64,000 nucleotides of DNA from Keithomyces neogunnii (Eukaryota > Ascomycota > Sordariomycetes > Hypocreales > Clavicipitaceae). The first letter of the stretch is position 1; every line of letters starts with the position of its first letter. Location of the stretch: contig JAIOWQ010000001.1 of NCBI GenBank assembly GCA_020975405.1, positions 3,720,001 through 3,784,000 on the forward strand. The letters are read 5' to 3'. This document shows positions 42,286-53,315 of this stretch, one piece after another. The notes below the pieces were generated by a model. That model saw only the letters and a list, made by a program, of their open reading frames with translations, ran no database searches and was not told where the DNA came from. Position numbers and translations under genes: made by a program.

Positions 42286-43689
42286 TCAGTGCAGAGGCAG
42301 GCTGCCCTCCGTCTCGGCAAACGCCTTCTCGAGAATGGCAATGCCCTCGTCCACCTGCGCCTCGGTCACCGTGATTGGGGGCGCGATTCTAAAGGTGCCG
42401 CCGAAGCTAGGGTGGCTGCTCAGGTTCGCCCAGAGCCCAAGCTCGTATGCCCTTTTCCCAATCCTTTTCGCCAGCTCCAGGCCGGGTGTCTTGGTCTCTC
42501 GGTCCGTCACAATCTCAATGCCGGCCATGAGGCCTCTGCCACGAACCTGGCCGATGCAGCCGTATCGAGAGTACAATTCCTGCAGGCCCTTGTGCAGTGC
42601 CTCTCCGCATTTCTTGGAGTGCTCCACCAGATTGTCTCGGAACAAAATCTCGAGCACCTTGTCGCCAACGGCAGCCGGGAGTGGATCATTCACGTGGGTG
42701 GTATAAAAGAAGTAGCCCTTCTCTGCAGCTCCATTGGCAACCTGCTCGCTGGTGACAACGGCACTCAGGGGAAGGCCGTTGCCCAACGTCTTGGACAGGG
42801 TTAAAATGTCCGGGACGACGTCTTCGTGGTTGATGGCCATGAAGTCGCCACAGCGGCCGACGCCGGTCTGGGCCTCGTCGACAATCAAGAGCATCCCGCG
42901 GGCCTCGCACTGCTTCTTCAAAGCTCTGAGGTACCCCGGTGGGAGGACATGCATGCCCCCTGAGCTCTGAATGCACTCGACGATGCAAGCCGCAAGGGAT
43001 CCACAAGATTGTAAATCAATCATCTCCCACCCGTACTCCATCTCAGCCTCCCAATCATGGGAGCCATCGACTTTGCGGAAGACGGATCTGTACGCATTGG
43101 GCGATGGCAGCATGTGCATGCCTGGCATCAGAGGCCCGTGGCCTCTTCTGCCAAAGTGATATTGTGCGCCGAGCGCCTGCGCTGTTACGCCATGCCACGA
43201 GGCGCCGATGCCGACAATTTCAAACTTGCCAGTATACGTCTTGGCCATCTTGATGGCAGCCTCGTTGCTCTCGCCTCCGGTTGAGAGGAAGAATGCCTTG
43301 TCGAGCCCCGCCGGCAGAGCATTGCAGAGCCGATCTGCAAGGGAGATGACGGGGGGTGAGATCATGCCGGAGAAGAGATGGTCGAGGTGCATTGCGTGGT
43401 CAGTGACGACTTTGACTATCTCGGGATGGCCATGGCCGAGGAGGCACGACATTTGGCCCGAAGTCCAGTCCAGCACCTTGTGGCCCGATGCCGTGTATAT
43501 ATATAGCCCGTGGGAACCAGTGATGATGTCGTCCTCAAACTTGGTGCCGTAATCAAGAAGGTGTTTCTTAGATTTGGCCAACAGGTCCTTCTCGTCGACA
43601 TTGTGGTACAGTGTGGGAGGCACGTCCTTGTCGGGAAAGACGTGCAGGGAGCTGTTGTTGGGGTCATGTGGGATAGCTCCGGGCGTCAT
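42286..43689 (-). CDS. Class III aminotransferase, 2,2-dialkylglycine decarboxylase type
   Basis: A single exon of 467 aa, starting MTPGAIPHDPNNSSLHVFPD. PLP-enzyme marks are STGGESNEAAIKMAK, FEIVGIGASWHGVTAQALGA, the aspartate in LLIVDEAQTGVGRCGDF and the PLP lysine in LTLSKTLGNGLPLSAVV. The DWTSGQMSCLLGHGHPEIV start and the C-terminal SSHPSFGGTFRIAPPITVTE fit 2,2-dialkylglycine decarboxylase. That enzyme decarboxylates dialkyl amino acids such as 2-aminoisobutyrate and transfers the amino group to pyruvate. Fungi that make Aib peptides (peptaibols) or meet them would benefit from it. A general omega-aminotransferase role is the alternative. It is upstream of and divergent to the FAD monooxygenase, with a transcription-factor remnant between them. 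Confidence 0.9.
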   Translation of the reverse strand: MTPGAIPHDPNNSSLHVFPDKDVPPTLYHNVDEKDLLAKSKKHLLDYGTKFEDDIITGSHGLYIYTASGHKVLDWTSGQMSCLLGHGHPEIVKVVTDHAMHLDHLFSGMISPPVISLADRLCNALPAGLDKAFFLSTGGESNEAAIKMAKTYTGKFEIVGIGASWHGVTAQALGAQYHFGRRGHGPLMPGMHMLPSPNAYRSVFRKVDGSHDWEAEMEYGWEMIDLQSCGSLAACIVECIQSSGGMHVLPPGYLRALKKQCEARGMLLIVDEAQTGVGRCGDFMAINHEDVVPDILTLSKTLGNGLPLSAVVTSEQVANGAAEKGYFFYTTHVNDPLPAAVGDKVLEILFRDNLVEHSKKCGEALHKGLQELYSRYGCIGQVRGRGLMAGIEIVTDRETKTPGLELAKRIGKRAYELGLWANLSSHPSFGGTFRIAPPITVTEAQVDEGIAILEKAFAETEGSLPLH

Positions 43690-43944
43690 ATTGAATAATA
43701 GCTCGGCTGGGGGTCCGTGAAGGTCGGAGTAGTGAGGGGGGTGGGTTGATAAAACACAAGACACGTTGAGAAAAATGGAAAGTCGCTTACCAGCCTCGCC
43801 TTATATCCATTTCTGTTGCTTGTCAATGTTGACGTCGTCTTGGCGACGTGCCCGTTTCCCGCGGGCAACCTTGGCAGCGGCAGGACAGTTCTCCTCGTGT
43901 CCAGCACCACGGCCCACCATGCCGTATTGCATATGCCGTCTCTC

Positions 43945-44640
43945 CTACCGCGCATTCTGTAATGGATCCCAAAGGCGGGGGAAATAATGGTCTACAAATG
44001 GACAGGTCAGGTATGACAAAGTCCTGAGTCTCCATTGCATTGCCAAATTGGTCCTCGTCCATTCGTCCATGGTCTCGCCAGCCATTACCCTATCTATAAT
44101 CTCCGTGTGCTGGGCAAGACAAATGGCTGCCAAATCCCAACCATGGTGCTTCTGATACTTGCCGAGCGTTGCCATGATGTCTTGAGCAATTCGAAAAGAC
44201 CGACCATGTGCCAAGTCTGCGAGGCAGCTCTCTGTCTCGAGACCGCAACGTAACAGGAAGCTGACGGTGGCAGGAGGAGCAAATACCGTCACGGGCAACC
44301 AGAACCCACCAAGTTGCTCGGCCTGTATGTAGCTCTGGTAAAAGAGGTACTTCCTCGGCGGTGCGGCGAGCTTGCATGTAGCGGTTCGTGATTCGCTTAT
44401 CCTCGGAGCCATACGTGCGCTTGTCCGCTTCTAATTCCATCCGTTGTAAGAGAATTCTTATCGTGAGATGCTCCAGGGGGAGATTGGGTGCACCCGGGGT
44501 GTCAAGCCTTGAGCCACGCAACCAGACACTGCAAGACGACAACTGCCAGCCAGAGGACGCTACCCAGCTGTTCAAGGCCAGCTCTAGGTCGATTGTGTTG
44601 AGAGACGTCCCGCGCACGTCATATGCCTGCTGCAGGTGTT
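43945..44640 (-). pseudogene. Remnant of a fungal transcription factor
   Basis: Two overlapping frames carry text typical of the middle and C-terminal part of fungal Zn2Cys6 regulators. The upstream frame reads LNTIDLELALNSWVASSGWQ and ILLQRMELEADKRTYG. The downstream frame reads YLFYQSYIQAEQLGGFWLPV and LGKYQKHHGWDLAAICLA. They join only with a one-base frameshift near 44350..44370. No zinc cluster, start codon or splice site completes the gene. I read it as a decayed regulator of the neighbouring decarboxylase and monooxygenase genes. The alternative is a sequencing error plus a missed upstream exon. Confidence 0.55.
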
Positions 44641-45214
44641 ACATGCAGGTCAAAGGTGGGAGCGATATGGCCGTTCAGACGGCCAGAGGTTCTGCTGTTG
44701 CATGGCTCGCGTCCGCCCAATGGTGGAACAAACAAGGCAATTGCCTGACCCAATATGACCATGGCATTGCCGGCAATGTTTCCCACGGGGATTCGCATTC
44801 ATCGTGTCGAGTGACTCGAGTCTGTCGACAAGGAGTCAAGGAGTGTGGGCCCAATGGATAAGGAGCAAGTCCAGTTTGCGATGCCAAAGGGCCAACTTGA
44901 TGAATGGCTGCAAGGCCCGTCGTCCGATTTTGGGATTGGACCTTGACAACAAGGATGGAACCAAGGCCACGACGCAGCGGGCGCTCCGTGCCTTTGGATG
45001 GCGGCCAACGCACTCACATGATGCATTCACTTTTGCACAAGATGCCTTGCCGTGACATGGTAGACACTCGTGAGTCGTGACTCGACACTCTGTTGCCATT
45101 GCCAGCGCGGGTTTAGCACCGACAATACTCCCCCAATTTGGAGCAGCCGTTACTGTCGCATTCATTCAGCAACAACATACAGGTGTATATGCGTAGTGCG
45201 GAAACAAGCAAAAC
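44641..45214. other. Intergenic, promoter of the FAD monooxygenase gene
   Basis: No gene seen. If the neighbouring regulator was once intact, its N-terminal exons should lie here, but I could not find a zinc cluster. Confidence 0.5.
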
Positions 45215-46816
45215 ATGGACGGACCAGACTTTGATTTGCCAAATGGAGCATCCCAGAGGCCGCAGAAGCCGTTTGAAAAGGTTCGCAATCGGCACCGCTT
45301 GCTCTAGCTGGCGTCTGGCCCTCATCGGCTGATAATATCACAGGTGTTGATTGTGGGAGCCGGTCCTGCGGGTCTTCTGCTTGCCATACTGCTTGCCCGA
45401 AATCATATTCCGTCGACTGTTTTGGAGTCGTGGGACCGCGTGGATGAGAGGCTGCGGGCGACGCAATACGGTGTGCCGGCTACCAGGGTATTCCGACGAG
45501 CAGAAATCCTTGATGACATCCGCTCAGAAAGCATGGCGCACTTCCCATCAATTTGCTGGCGCAGTGTCCGGACCGGCAAAGTCCTCACCGGAATTGATCT
45601 GTCCGTGGTCAAAGGAGACCAAGACCGCATGACAATCCTACCCTTGAGCGACATTTTGCAAATAATGCTGAGGCATTGCCGCGAGAAATATTCTGCATAT
45701 ATCACGCTGCTTTTCAATCACAAAGTCGTGGATATAAAACAGGCGGCAAATACAGCGCAGGCAATGGTTGAGATTGGCCGTGATGGCCCTGATGGCCCTG
45801 ATGGGGAGGTCAAGACGACCACAACGTTTGAGGCAGACTACATCATTGGCTGCGACGGCGGCCAAAGCAGCGTGCGCAAGATTCTTTTCCAGAGACACTG
45901 GCCTGGTGAGACATTCGACAGCCGCATCCTGGTGCAAAATGTAAGCATGGTCCTCCTTGATCAACCTTGTCCAACCCAAGTGAACGCCCCGAGAATGTTT
46001 CACCAGTGCACAACTGAGCTGCAGGTGGATGCACGCTAAAGAGTCACCAGGTGTACTACAAAGGGTTCGAGGAGCATGGATGGGAGGGCGGCAATTACAT
46101 GATTGGCAACGAGTTCTGGGGTCTGGTTGCCAAGCGCGGCAAGGCAAAAGGGCCAGAAGGAGAGCTATGGCGGGTGACATATGGCGATTCTGCGCCCAAT
46201 CTATCCGATGAAGAGTATCTGAAACGCCGCGAAATTGCCTTGAAGAAGATGCTGCCTGGACATCCGGACCCGGGCCAGTATAAAGTGACGCAGACTGACC
46301 AGTTCCGCATCCACAACCGGTGCGTGGAAAAGATGCGCGCCGGCCGCGTTTTCCTGGCAGGCGATGCGGCTCACGTATGCAATCCATTCGGCGGATACGG
46401 TTGTATGGCTGCGGTTTTGGACGTGGCAGGCCTTGCCGACTGTCTCATCGGATACTACGAGGGCAAAGCCGACGAGGATATTCTTGACGCTTATGCGGAC
46501 ATTCGGCGAGACAAGTTCCTCGGCTTCATTGACAGCCGGTCCAGGAAGAACTTGAAGCGAATCTCGAAAACAAATGCAGATACGGCACTTGAGACTGATT
46601 CGTTTCTAGCGCTGCTGAAAGGGATGGAGGGCCATGTTGACGAGACGAAGAGGTTTCTCCTGGTGCGTACGAGTTTGCCGTGTCACGACACGTTTGCCTT
46701 TGAGGAGACATTAGAAACTCTGACACCTGAGACAGAAAACCAGCAGCATAGAGTTTGACTTTACCACGCTATACAAAGACCGTGGTGCCCGGCCTGAAGA
46801 CTCAGGGGGTCAATGA
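45215..46816 (+). CDS. FAD-dependent aromatic-ring monooxygenase
   Basis: Exons 45215..45280, 45344..45940 and 46051 onward. The start MDGPDFDLPNGASQRPQKPFEK is joined by an intron to VLIVGAGPAGLLLAILLA, the FAD-binding fingerprint. A DG motif (YIIGCDGGQSSVRK) and the GD motif (RVFLAGDAAHVCNPFGGYG) complete the class A flavoprotein monooxygenase set. These enzymes hydroxylate aromatic or related compounds with NAD(P)H and oxygen. The 3' end is uncertain. The frame runs to 46758, but a further splice (donor near 46652, acceptor near 46741) would give the tail SIEFDFTTLYKDRGARPED, ending at 46816; that tail looks more like relatives. Length would be about 470 aa. It is divergent from the decarboxylase. 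Confidence 0.8.
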
Positions 46817-49166
46817 AGTAAGTAATACATGGGGAGGCATGTCCGCGCGCCAAAACGCGCGACAATTGCCCCTGTGCAGCTCCCACCTCCCAGCGACGTA
46901 TGATGTATCGATTCTCGCGTCCAAGACAAAATGAGACGGGCAGGAATGCTGGAGACGGGCTTCGTCGACGCTTCTGCACGAGGGCTGGGCAGCTGCGATA
47001 ATGGACCAAGCCAGACTCATCCTAGTGTGTTTTAGACCAGGGCAGCCGTCAACAAACTTTCCACACGCACCATCTAGCACAAACATGTCGACGTAGCACG
47101 GTCAGTCAGTGCAGCAGGTAGCCCCACGATGACGGAGGCTGGTGCCCTACCGTCGTCGTCCTTGCTCATTCCAACTCGCGTTTGCGGACTGCGATGCTGC
47201 ATATCATGTCCAAGACACATGAGGTGCTGCCACGGGGCGCCCTCGCGGTGAGGCCCAAGCGGACAAGGCAACGCAAGTGTTGAGATGGGCAGCGCGGGCG
47301 AGCGGCTAGATATAAAGTCATGGCAACTCCCTTGGCAGGGCATGAAGCTGAGCAGCCGAGACGTGGAAATCGCACCAGCTCAACCAAGTCTGCTCCAAGG
47401 CGAGCGCCATTCACCTCCCGCGCAACAATGATTCCGATGCGGCCGCTGAACCGGCTACATATGAAGAGACAAATACGGGCACGCCTGGAGAGAGCCTTGG
47501 ATTCGCGTCGATACTCCAAGCTGCCATCGGAACCAACGTCTCCCGCTCGAATAAAGGCATCGAGAAGATCGAGCATTCCCATCATGGTCCAGCAGGCTTA
47601 CGCCATGGCCGCATCAGTGTCAATATCACCAATGTTTTAAAGATGGAGCGTCTGCAGTGCTGCACCAACACTCAGGGTCTTGATTTCTTTTTCCCCCAAG
47701 TTTGGGGACGCAACAAGCAGCGTGACTCGGAAGTTGCGGAAGACGACTGGCCGTCTCACCGGCCGTTCCATAATGTCTCATCCGAGAGTTGATGAGTGCG
47801 GAGACGCAGGACAATTTGACATGTCCAACGGGTCGGCAGAGACAAGTTGGCTGGCACATGTCGGTGGGTGTATGGAATACGACGGCAGCACTATCATGAT
47901 GAACATGGGCTGGAGTCATGCCCGCGTCTCCCGGTGCCATGCGACTTCCAAACAGTGCCAACGAGGTTGATTTTTCCCATCTTACTCGGCGCTTACCATT
48001 AGCAATATCGAAACGCATCATGCCTTTTTCATAAACATACATTCACATCCCACGCCGGATTCTTGTCCAATCCTTCACATCTTGTTCGAGTGGCTGCCAG
48101 ATGCAGCCACGGCAATTCTTGGTATTTGGGACGACGGCAGCATGACATATTGGGGGCTGCGGGAAACTCTCGACGATGTGGCATGGATGAAGGTTGAGAA
48201 GGTTGACGGATTTTCCTATCCGTATATCCCATCTTTTACGCCCTGTTCATATCACCATGGTAGCAAATATATATGCTTTGGCCATTTTGCAATATTTTTC
48301 TGATGCGCTACCTGCGCAGTTGCGCCGACAGCAGGTGGCGTCTGCTTGTGAAGAGTCAAGACGCCAGACTCGCAATGTTTGTTGTGACGACGCCGAACCG
48401 TAATGATTCTAGTAAACACGGCACTTGGGGTGGCTGTACGGAGTACATGGCCGGTACTTTGGCAAGTGGCAGACGACACGTGCAGCCACCGCCACAGCCA
48501 CACCTTGCTGCCCCAATGGCATCAACGTCAGCTTCCAAGGTCGTTTGGCGGCAGATACTCGCCTGAACCGCATCAGCAAAGCAGAAGCGCGGCTTCAGCC
48601 TGTACACTCAGGTACCGACTACTTTTGCGCCCAATCAAGCCGCATGTGATGATGACTCCAGTCTCCAGTCTCCAGTCTCCAGTCTCCAGTCTCCAGTCTC
48701 CAGTCGCGGCGCTGACGGCGGCCACAGCAGCCCCGTGGCAGCTTTCATCGATGCCGCAATCCAACAAGCCCCCAATGTTGTGAGCCTCGACTGCCTTCCG
48801 CCCGCCCGCGACAGCACGCCGTCGATTTTCTCGACAACTTGGAAAGGATCCGGTGTTGCCGCAGCTACATGGTCAAGAGCTGGCCACCAACTGGCCCCAG
48901 ACCTCTGCGCCATCGCCCTTTGTACGTCGCTGCAGCAAGACTAGGCCCATTAACTTGCTGCCCTGCTGCCCTGCTGCCCTGCTGCTCTCTGCCACTGACC
49001 CGTTGTCGACCTCGAGGCTCAGAAACGTTGCACCTTTGGCTTTCTTGGCTCTTGGTTCTCGGCCTGCGCCCGACTCTCCCAGCCATGCCCTGCCCTGCAA
49101 AACACTGCTACACCCACGACACGCTTGCACAGCTGATGCTTCATCGTTGACGCTTTGGGTGTAAAC
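46817..49166. other. Long stretch with no supported gene
   Basis: About 2.35 kb. Overlapping open frames on both strands at 47166..47640 have no family-like content. A 7-bp tandem repeat lies at 48661..48702 and a CTGCTGCC-like repeat near 48956..48988. Confidence 0.45.
48661..48702. repeat. 7-bp tandem repeat (gtctcca)
   Basis: Six perfect copies. Confidence 0.95.
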
Positions 49167-50769
49167 ATGGAGGAAGTCGGCCGCTGGTGGCGAGAGCTGC
49201 GCAACGACTGGCCCGACATATGGTACATATGCCGTCGCCGCGGGCTGATCAAGTCGCTCCCGGACCTGGCGCAGGCCGTCTTCTGGACTGCCCTGATGGT
49301 CATTGTCTTTGTCGGCATCATTGCAAGTGACTTGCTTCGCACGACATGGTCCCGGACGTATCCCCTGTCCCAGCACAACAGGGACAAGAAGTACCGCCGG
49401 CTGAAGCAGGCTTCGCTGCAGCGGCTGATAGATGACCGAACGGGAGAAGCTGTTTGCTCGCGGAATCTACAGCGTCACAACAACAACAACAGGCCAGGCG
49501 ACTCCTTCTTTGGCCGCTTCCCCCCCGAAATCCGGAGGCACATCGTCACATTGGCCTTTGGGGATCGCACACTGCACATGGACCTGGATTTCCGCCACCC
49601 GCTCGACTTGGTCGAGCAGAAGCCGCACGGAGGACGGGAAGTGCATGCTAGGATACACAGCAGGGGTCATGCAAACGACTCTCAGCTGCATACGAGGCCG
49701 GGCGGGACCAAATCCTGGAAATGGTTCGGTTGTGTATGTCACCGCTACGATATCGACAAGTCGCCCCCCCTGGCTTATGGAAGGAGGAGCAACCACCGGT
49801 GGGCGTGTTTCGGCGAACCGGATACAGATCAATGTCTTCATGGCGCGGGCAGGTGCAGTTCGTGGCCTGGGGAGTGGCCAGTCAAGTGTCAAATTGGCAT
49901 CATGGGATGGATGCTGTCTTGCAAGCGGGCGTGAGTTTTCCTCTCAACACGAGCCGGCTGCAGCAGATGCTAGGCCACCCGCCGCTGACAAGGTCGTGCC
50001 ATTGTTTAGATATTTCGAGGCGCTGGATGTCTTGTACGGCACCAACACCATCCATATCGCGTCTCCCATCCTCATGAAGCACATGCCCGAGCTGTTTCCC
50101 ACTCACACACTGGCGCATATCCGGTCGCTGGAGTTGGTTTGGCAACCAGGACACCTTCCTCTGATGGAGGGCTTTTCTTCGGCCCAGAAAAAGTCGGAAT
50201 CTCCGCAGCCAGTTTTCCCCTGTCTGGCACACTTGCGAATCGCATTCAAGCAGCTTGTCATGCACGAGGTCGACGCCGCCACCAACATGGTCTGGCCGTA
50301 CGATGACAAACGTCTGCTGTCCGAAAGACTGCATGCTTTCTTGTTGCCTCAGGTGGATGGCCTCGTCAACCGAATTGCGCCCTCGACAGCCGAAGTGACG
50401 GTGTCCTGCGCCAAGTGGGACTGGTATGAGCTCATAGATTTCAAACTCCTCGAAAGCCAGGGAAGGGAGGCGACGAGAATGCAGCGGGCCGACGTTGAAG
50501 GACTACGATGCTGGAGAATAATGCCCGTCCGGAGGGAAATCACATGGACCGACCCGGAAAAGGGGCCTGTTTCCGCACAGAGCAGGGAGGGATACTGGAT
50601 CCACATACCCATTGGCTGCGTGCGGTTTCAAAATTGGTGTAAGCTGCATGCGCTCTGTCTTGTGTCGCCGTGCTTGAACTTAACCTTGGGGACTGACGGA
50701 AAGCGCTCAGATGGCTATGATTGGCAGCGAACCGAACTTTACGGCCTGGGCGCGCGTCACGTGCACTAG
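49167..50769 (+). CDS. Single-TM protein with a conserved fungal domain (DUF7730-like)
   Basis: Three exons (49167..49930, 50010..50638, 50711..50769) give 483 aa. Residues near 35-60 form one membrane segment (AVFWTALMVIVFVGIIASDLL). After a basic linker comes FFGRFPPEIRRHIVTLAFGDRTLHMDL, the F-box-like start of a domain common in filamentous fungi. It is completed across intron 1 by CKRAYFEALDVLYGTNTIHI. The last intron (72 bp) is inferred because splicing yields NWYGYDWQRTELYG, which reads better than the unspliced text. Function of this domain is unknown. Expansion in fungal genomes suggests an accessory role. Confidence 0.75.
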
Positions 50770-53315
50770 GTCATGGTGAGATTGCATACGTCGGCATTTA
50801 TACTTGGTAGCAATTAATCGTTCAATAAAGAGGTTATGCGTGGTACAATCAAGTTTTTGAATTTACCAAGAAACGAGACACGTCTTGATTTATATAACCT
50901 CGATCCTAATCTAGGAAGCTTGCTACATTTACAGACGGGCTATCCGATGTATCAATTATGCCTGATGTGACATGATGTCAATGGACTTGGTGTTGGGCAG
51001 GCTACAAAGGGAACGATTAAGGAAACAGAAGGGAATTTTGATAGTACGTGTCAGTTATTTATAGCTGACTTGACTTGTTGATACAATCACTACTCTACCC
51101 TATAAATATATACTTTGGGCATTGGAGAAGGGGATATTATCATTGATTTATACAGACGGCTTCATCTTTGTGTACGCTAATATACACATTACTGCGACTG
51201 CGGAGCCGCAGCATTGCGCTTTTGGGCATGCAGGTGTTGGTGCGTGTGCTTTGGATCACAAACCAAGACTTGGTATAATGTACCTTTAGGTTACGTTATG
51301 TTAGTCTTTTGAAGAGCAGACCTTTTTTTAACCATTTCGTATCTAGATGAGCAGCCCTGCTCCTCTGGGGGTTTCCAAGGACGATTAAAATACAACTATA
51401 TACATAAGTTCCAAGCACCGTGCGGAGTCGATTACGAGGATAAACCACAATGATAATCGTCGGAAAGTCAAGGGGGAACGACGCCATAATGGGCTGATTG
51501 GGTTTGTCAGGCCATCGCTGAGTTGATCCCGCCTTGGCCGAATTGCAAGTGAAGATGCAGTTCCGCAGGCTGCAGCTGCCCGCTTTGCCTATTTAAAATG
51601 AATCCAATAGTGAGGCCAACAACTTTAGAATACTCATCGGCGATTGGTCAGAAATCGAATACTTATCGGCGATTGGATGACGAGGAATTCGAGGTACGTA
51701 CCGAGTTAGTGATGCTTTTAGCAGGCGCGTTGTAATCTTGCGGAAGGTGGGCGTGGTGTTGTGGAAGGTGCAGCGCCGCAGGCAGGAGCCCGCGGCAAGC
51801 GGCCCCCGGCAGGGCTCCCAGAGGGCCCCCGGAGGGAAAAAACACATAATACTACTTTATATTAAAAAATCTAAAACAGCCTGGCTACCGCCGCTTTGCC
51901 TGCGCCTAGGATACCGACGAAGTCGGCAGCATCCCGGGCTATTTTAGTCAACCTTCTGAACAGGACTCGATGGAAGAAGGCAATCAACGAACTAGCAAGT
52001 TTGTAAGGTGAAGTTAAAGAGGGATAGGGTGCTGCCACACACGTGACTTTCCACGCTTGTAAGTAAATGTGTTCTGGCCCATCGCTTTTGGTCACGTCCT
52101 AGCATCATTCTACCCACGTCTAGCTTGGGTGGAAGCCACCGCCACGAACAAGGAGAGTCGTCAACAGCCAGCAAATCAAATTTAGCTCACTCATCAGATG
52201 GCCAGAACGCAGATCAAGCACAAAGCCTTGTGAACCCCGGTGTTGTCCCTTTAAGTCCAATCTCGAGTGGATAGAAGGGATAAAAAACGAGTACGGAGAA
52301 GATGAGCTTGTTTTGCTTGGAGATGGGTCGGGCCGCGAGTCGGCCCGATAGCACAAGACCCTCTGCGCTGACAAGGGAAGATTCGTGGTATTAATAGAAT
52401 AAGGATCAAAAACTGGGTCATCGCAGCGAGGCCCCGGCTCCACCTATTGTTGAGGGTCCCGCTGGCGGTCCCGCTGGCGGTCCCGCTGGCAGTCAACATG
52501 GACAGCCACCGCGGTCGTGTTTTTACACATGGTGCAAAAGGCTTCACCTTTGCGTGTATTGTAGATGAATGCAAGCCGAGTGAGGAAGTAATTGATATGA
52601 AGCGTCTTTTACCGTCAGTCAAGCTTGTTCTGCGAGCTATTCGCAGCCTTTTGTGAAGACGTTTCTCCTGCGTCAAATCTTGGGCCGCTGCGGCTTGGGT
52701 AATTTTTGATGCGCTCTTCTGCGTGCGCGCTTGCTGATAATACAAATTTTGCTTCGAGATGGCTGAACGAAACGAGCATCACTGGCCAGTCTCTCACCAT
52801 GGGCCAATGGCAGGCTGCCTGTCGGCCATTGACCATTGACCATTGACAATTTAATGCGACTGATTAGTCTGCCCCGTACCACGGCGTCAATGGTCGTTAT
52901 GAAACGCGCGTCCGGATAGCATTCTCTTGCTACTAATCGTTGGAAGCGCCGACAACTGTCCAGCCCCGTAGACTGCCAATTGTGCCTTCAGTACCGAGTG
53001 GAATGTTTTGTCGTCGCGGCTCAACACAGCTCTTTTAGCACACTTTTGATTCGTCACCAAAAACATGTGGCAGCCGCATTTGCACGTTGCACGCTTCCGG
53101 CGTGTTTGGATTGAGCTCTCGCGTCCCGCGGACGCGGGCTACATTCGTGCTGTGACAAAAAGAACGCCCGTGCCCCCTCGTTGCACAAGTGGGCATGGCC
53201 ATGGTTATTTATTCTACAGCAACTGCTTCATCATACAAGCAAACTGTGGCAATGTTGACGCTCGCTGGCTGCTTCCACTAGTTCCTCTTACACTACTTTT
53301 GGTACACGCGGCCAT
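50770..53315. other. AT-richer intergenic stretch, no gene seen
   Basis: About 2.5 kb. There is no supported open frame. It contains a 12-bp tandem repeat (52455..52490) and a threefold ccattga near 52826..52846. It may hold degraded transposon sequence but I could not identify any. Confidence 0.45.
52455..52490. repeat. 12-bp tandem repeat (ggtcccgctggc)
   Basis: Three perfect copies. Confidence 0.95.

Noticed and set aside
47166..47640. Overlapping frames on both strands of 107-139 codons
   Set aside because: Neither has recognisable domains, and they shadow each other.
52447..52656. Frame over the ggtcccgctggc repeat
   Set aside because: Short, repeat-driven and without any domain.
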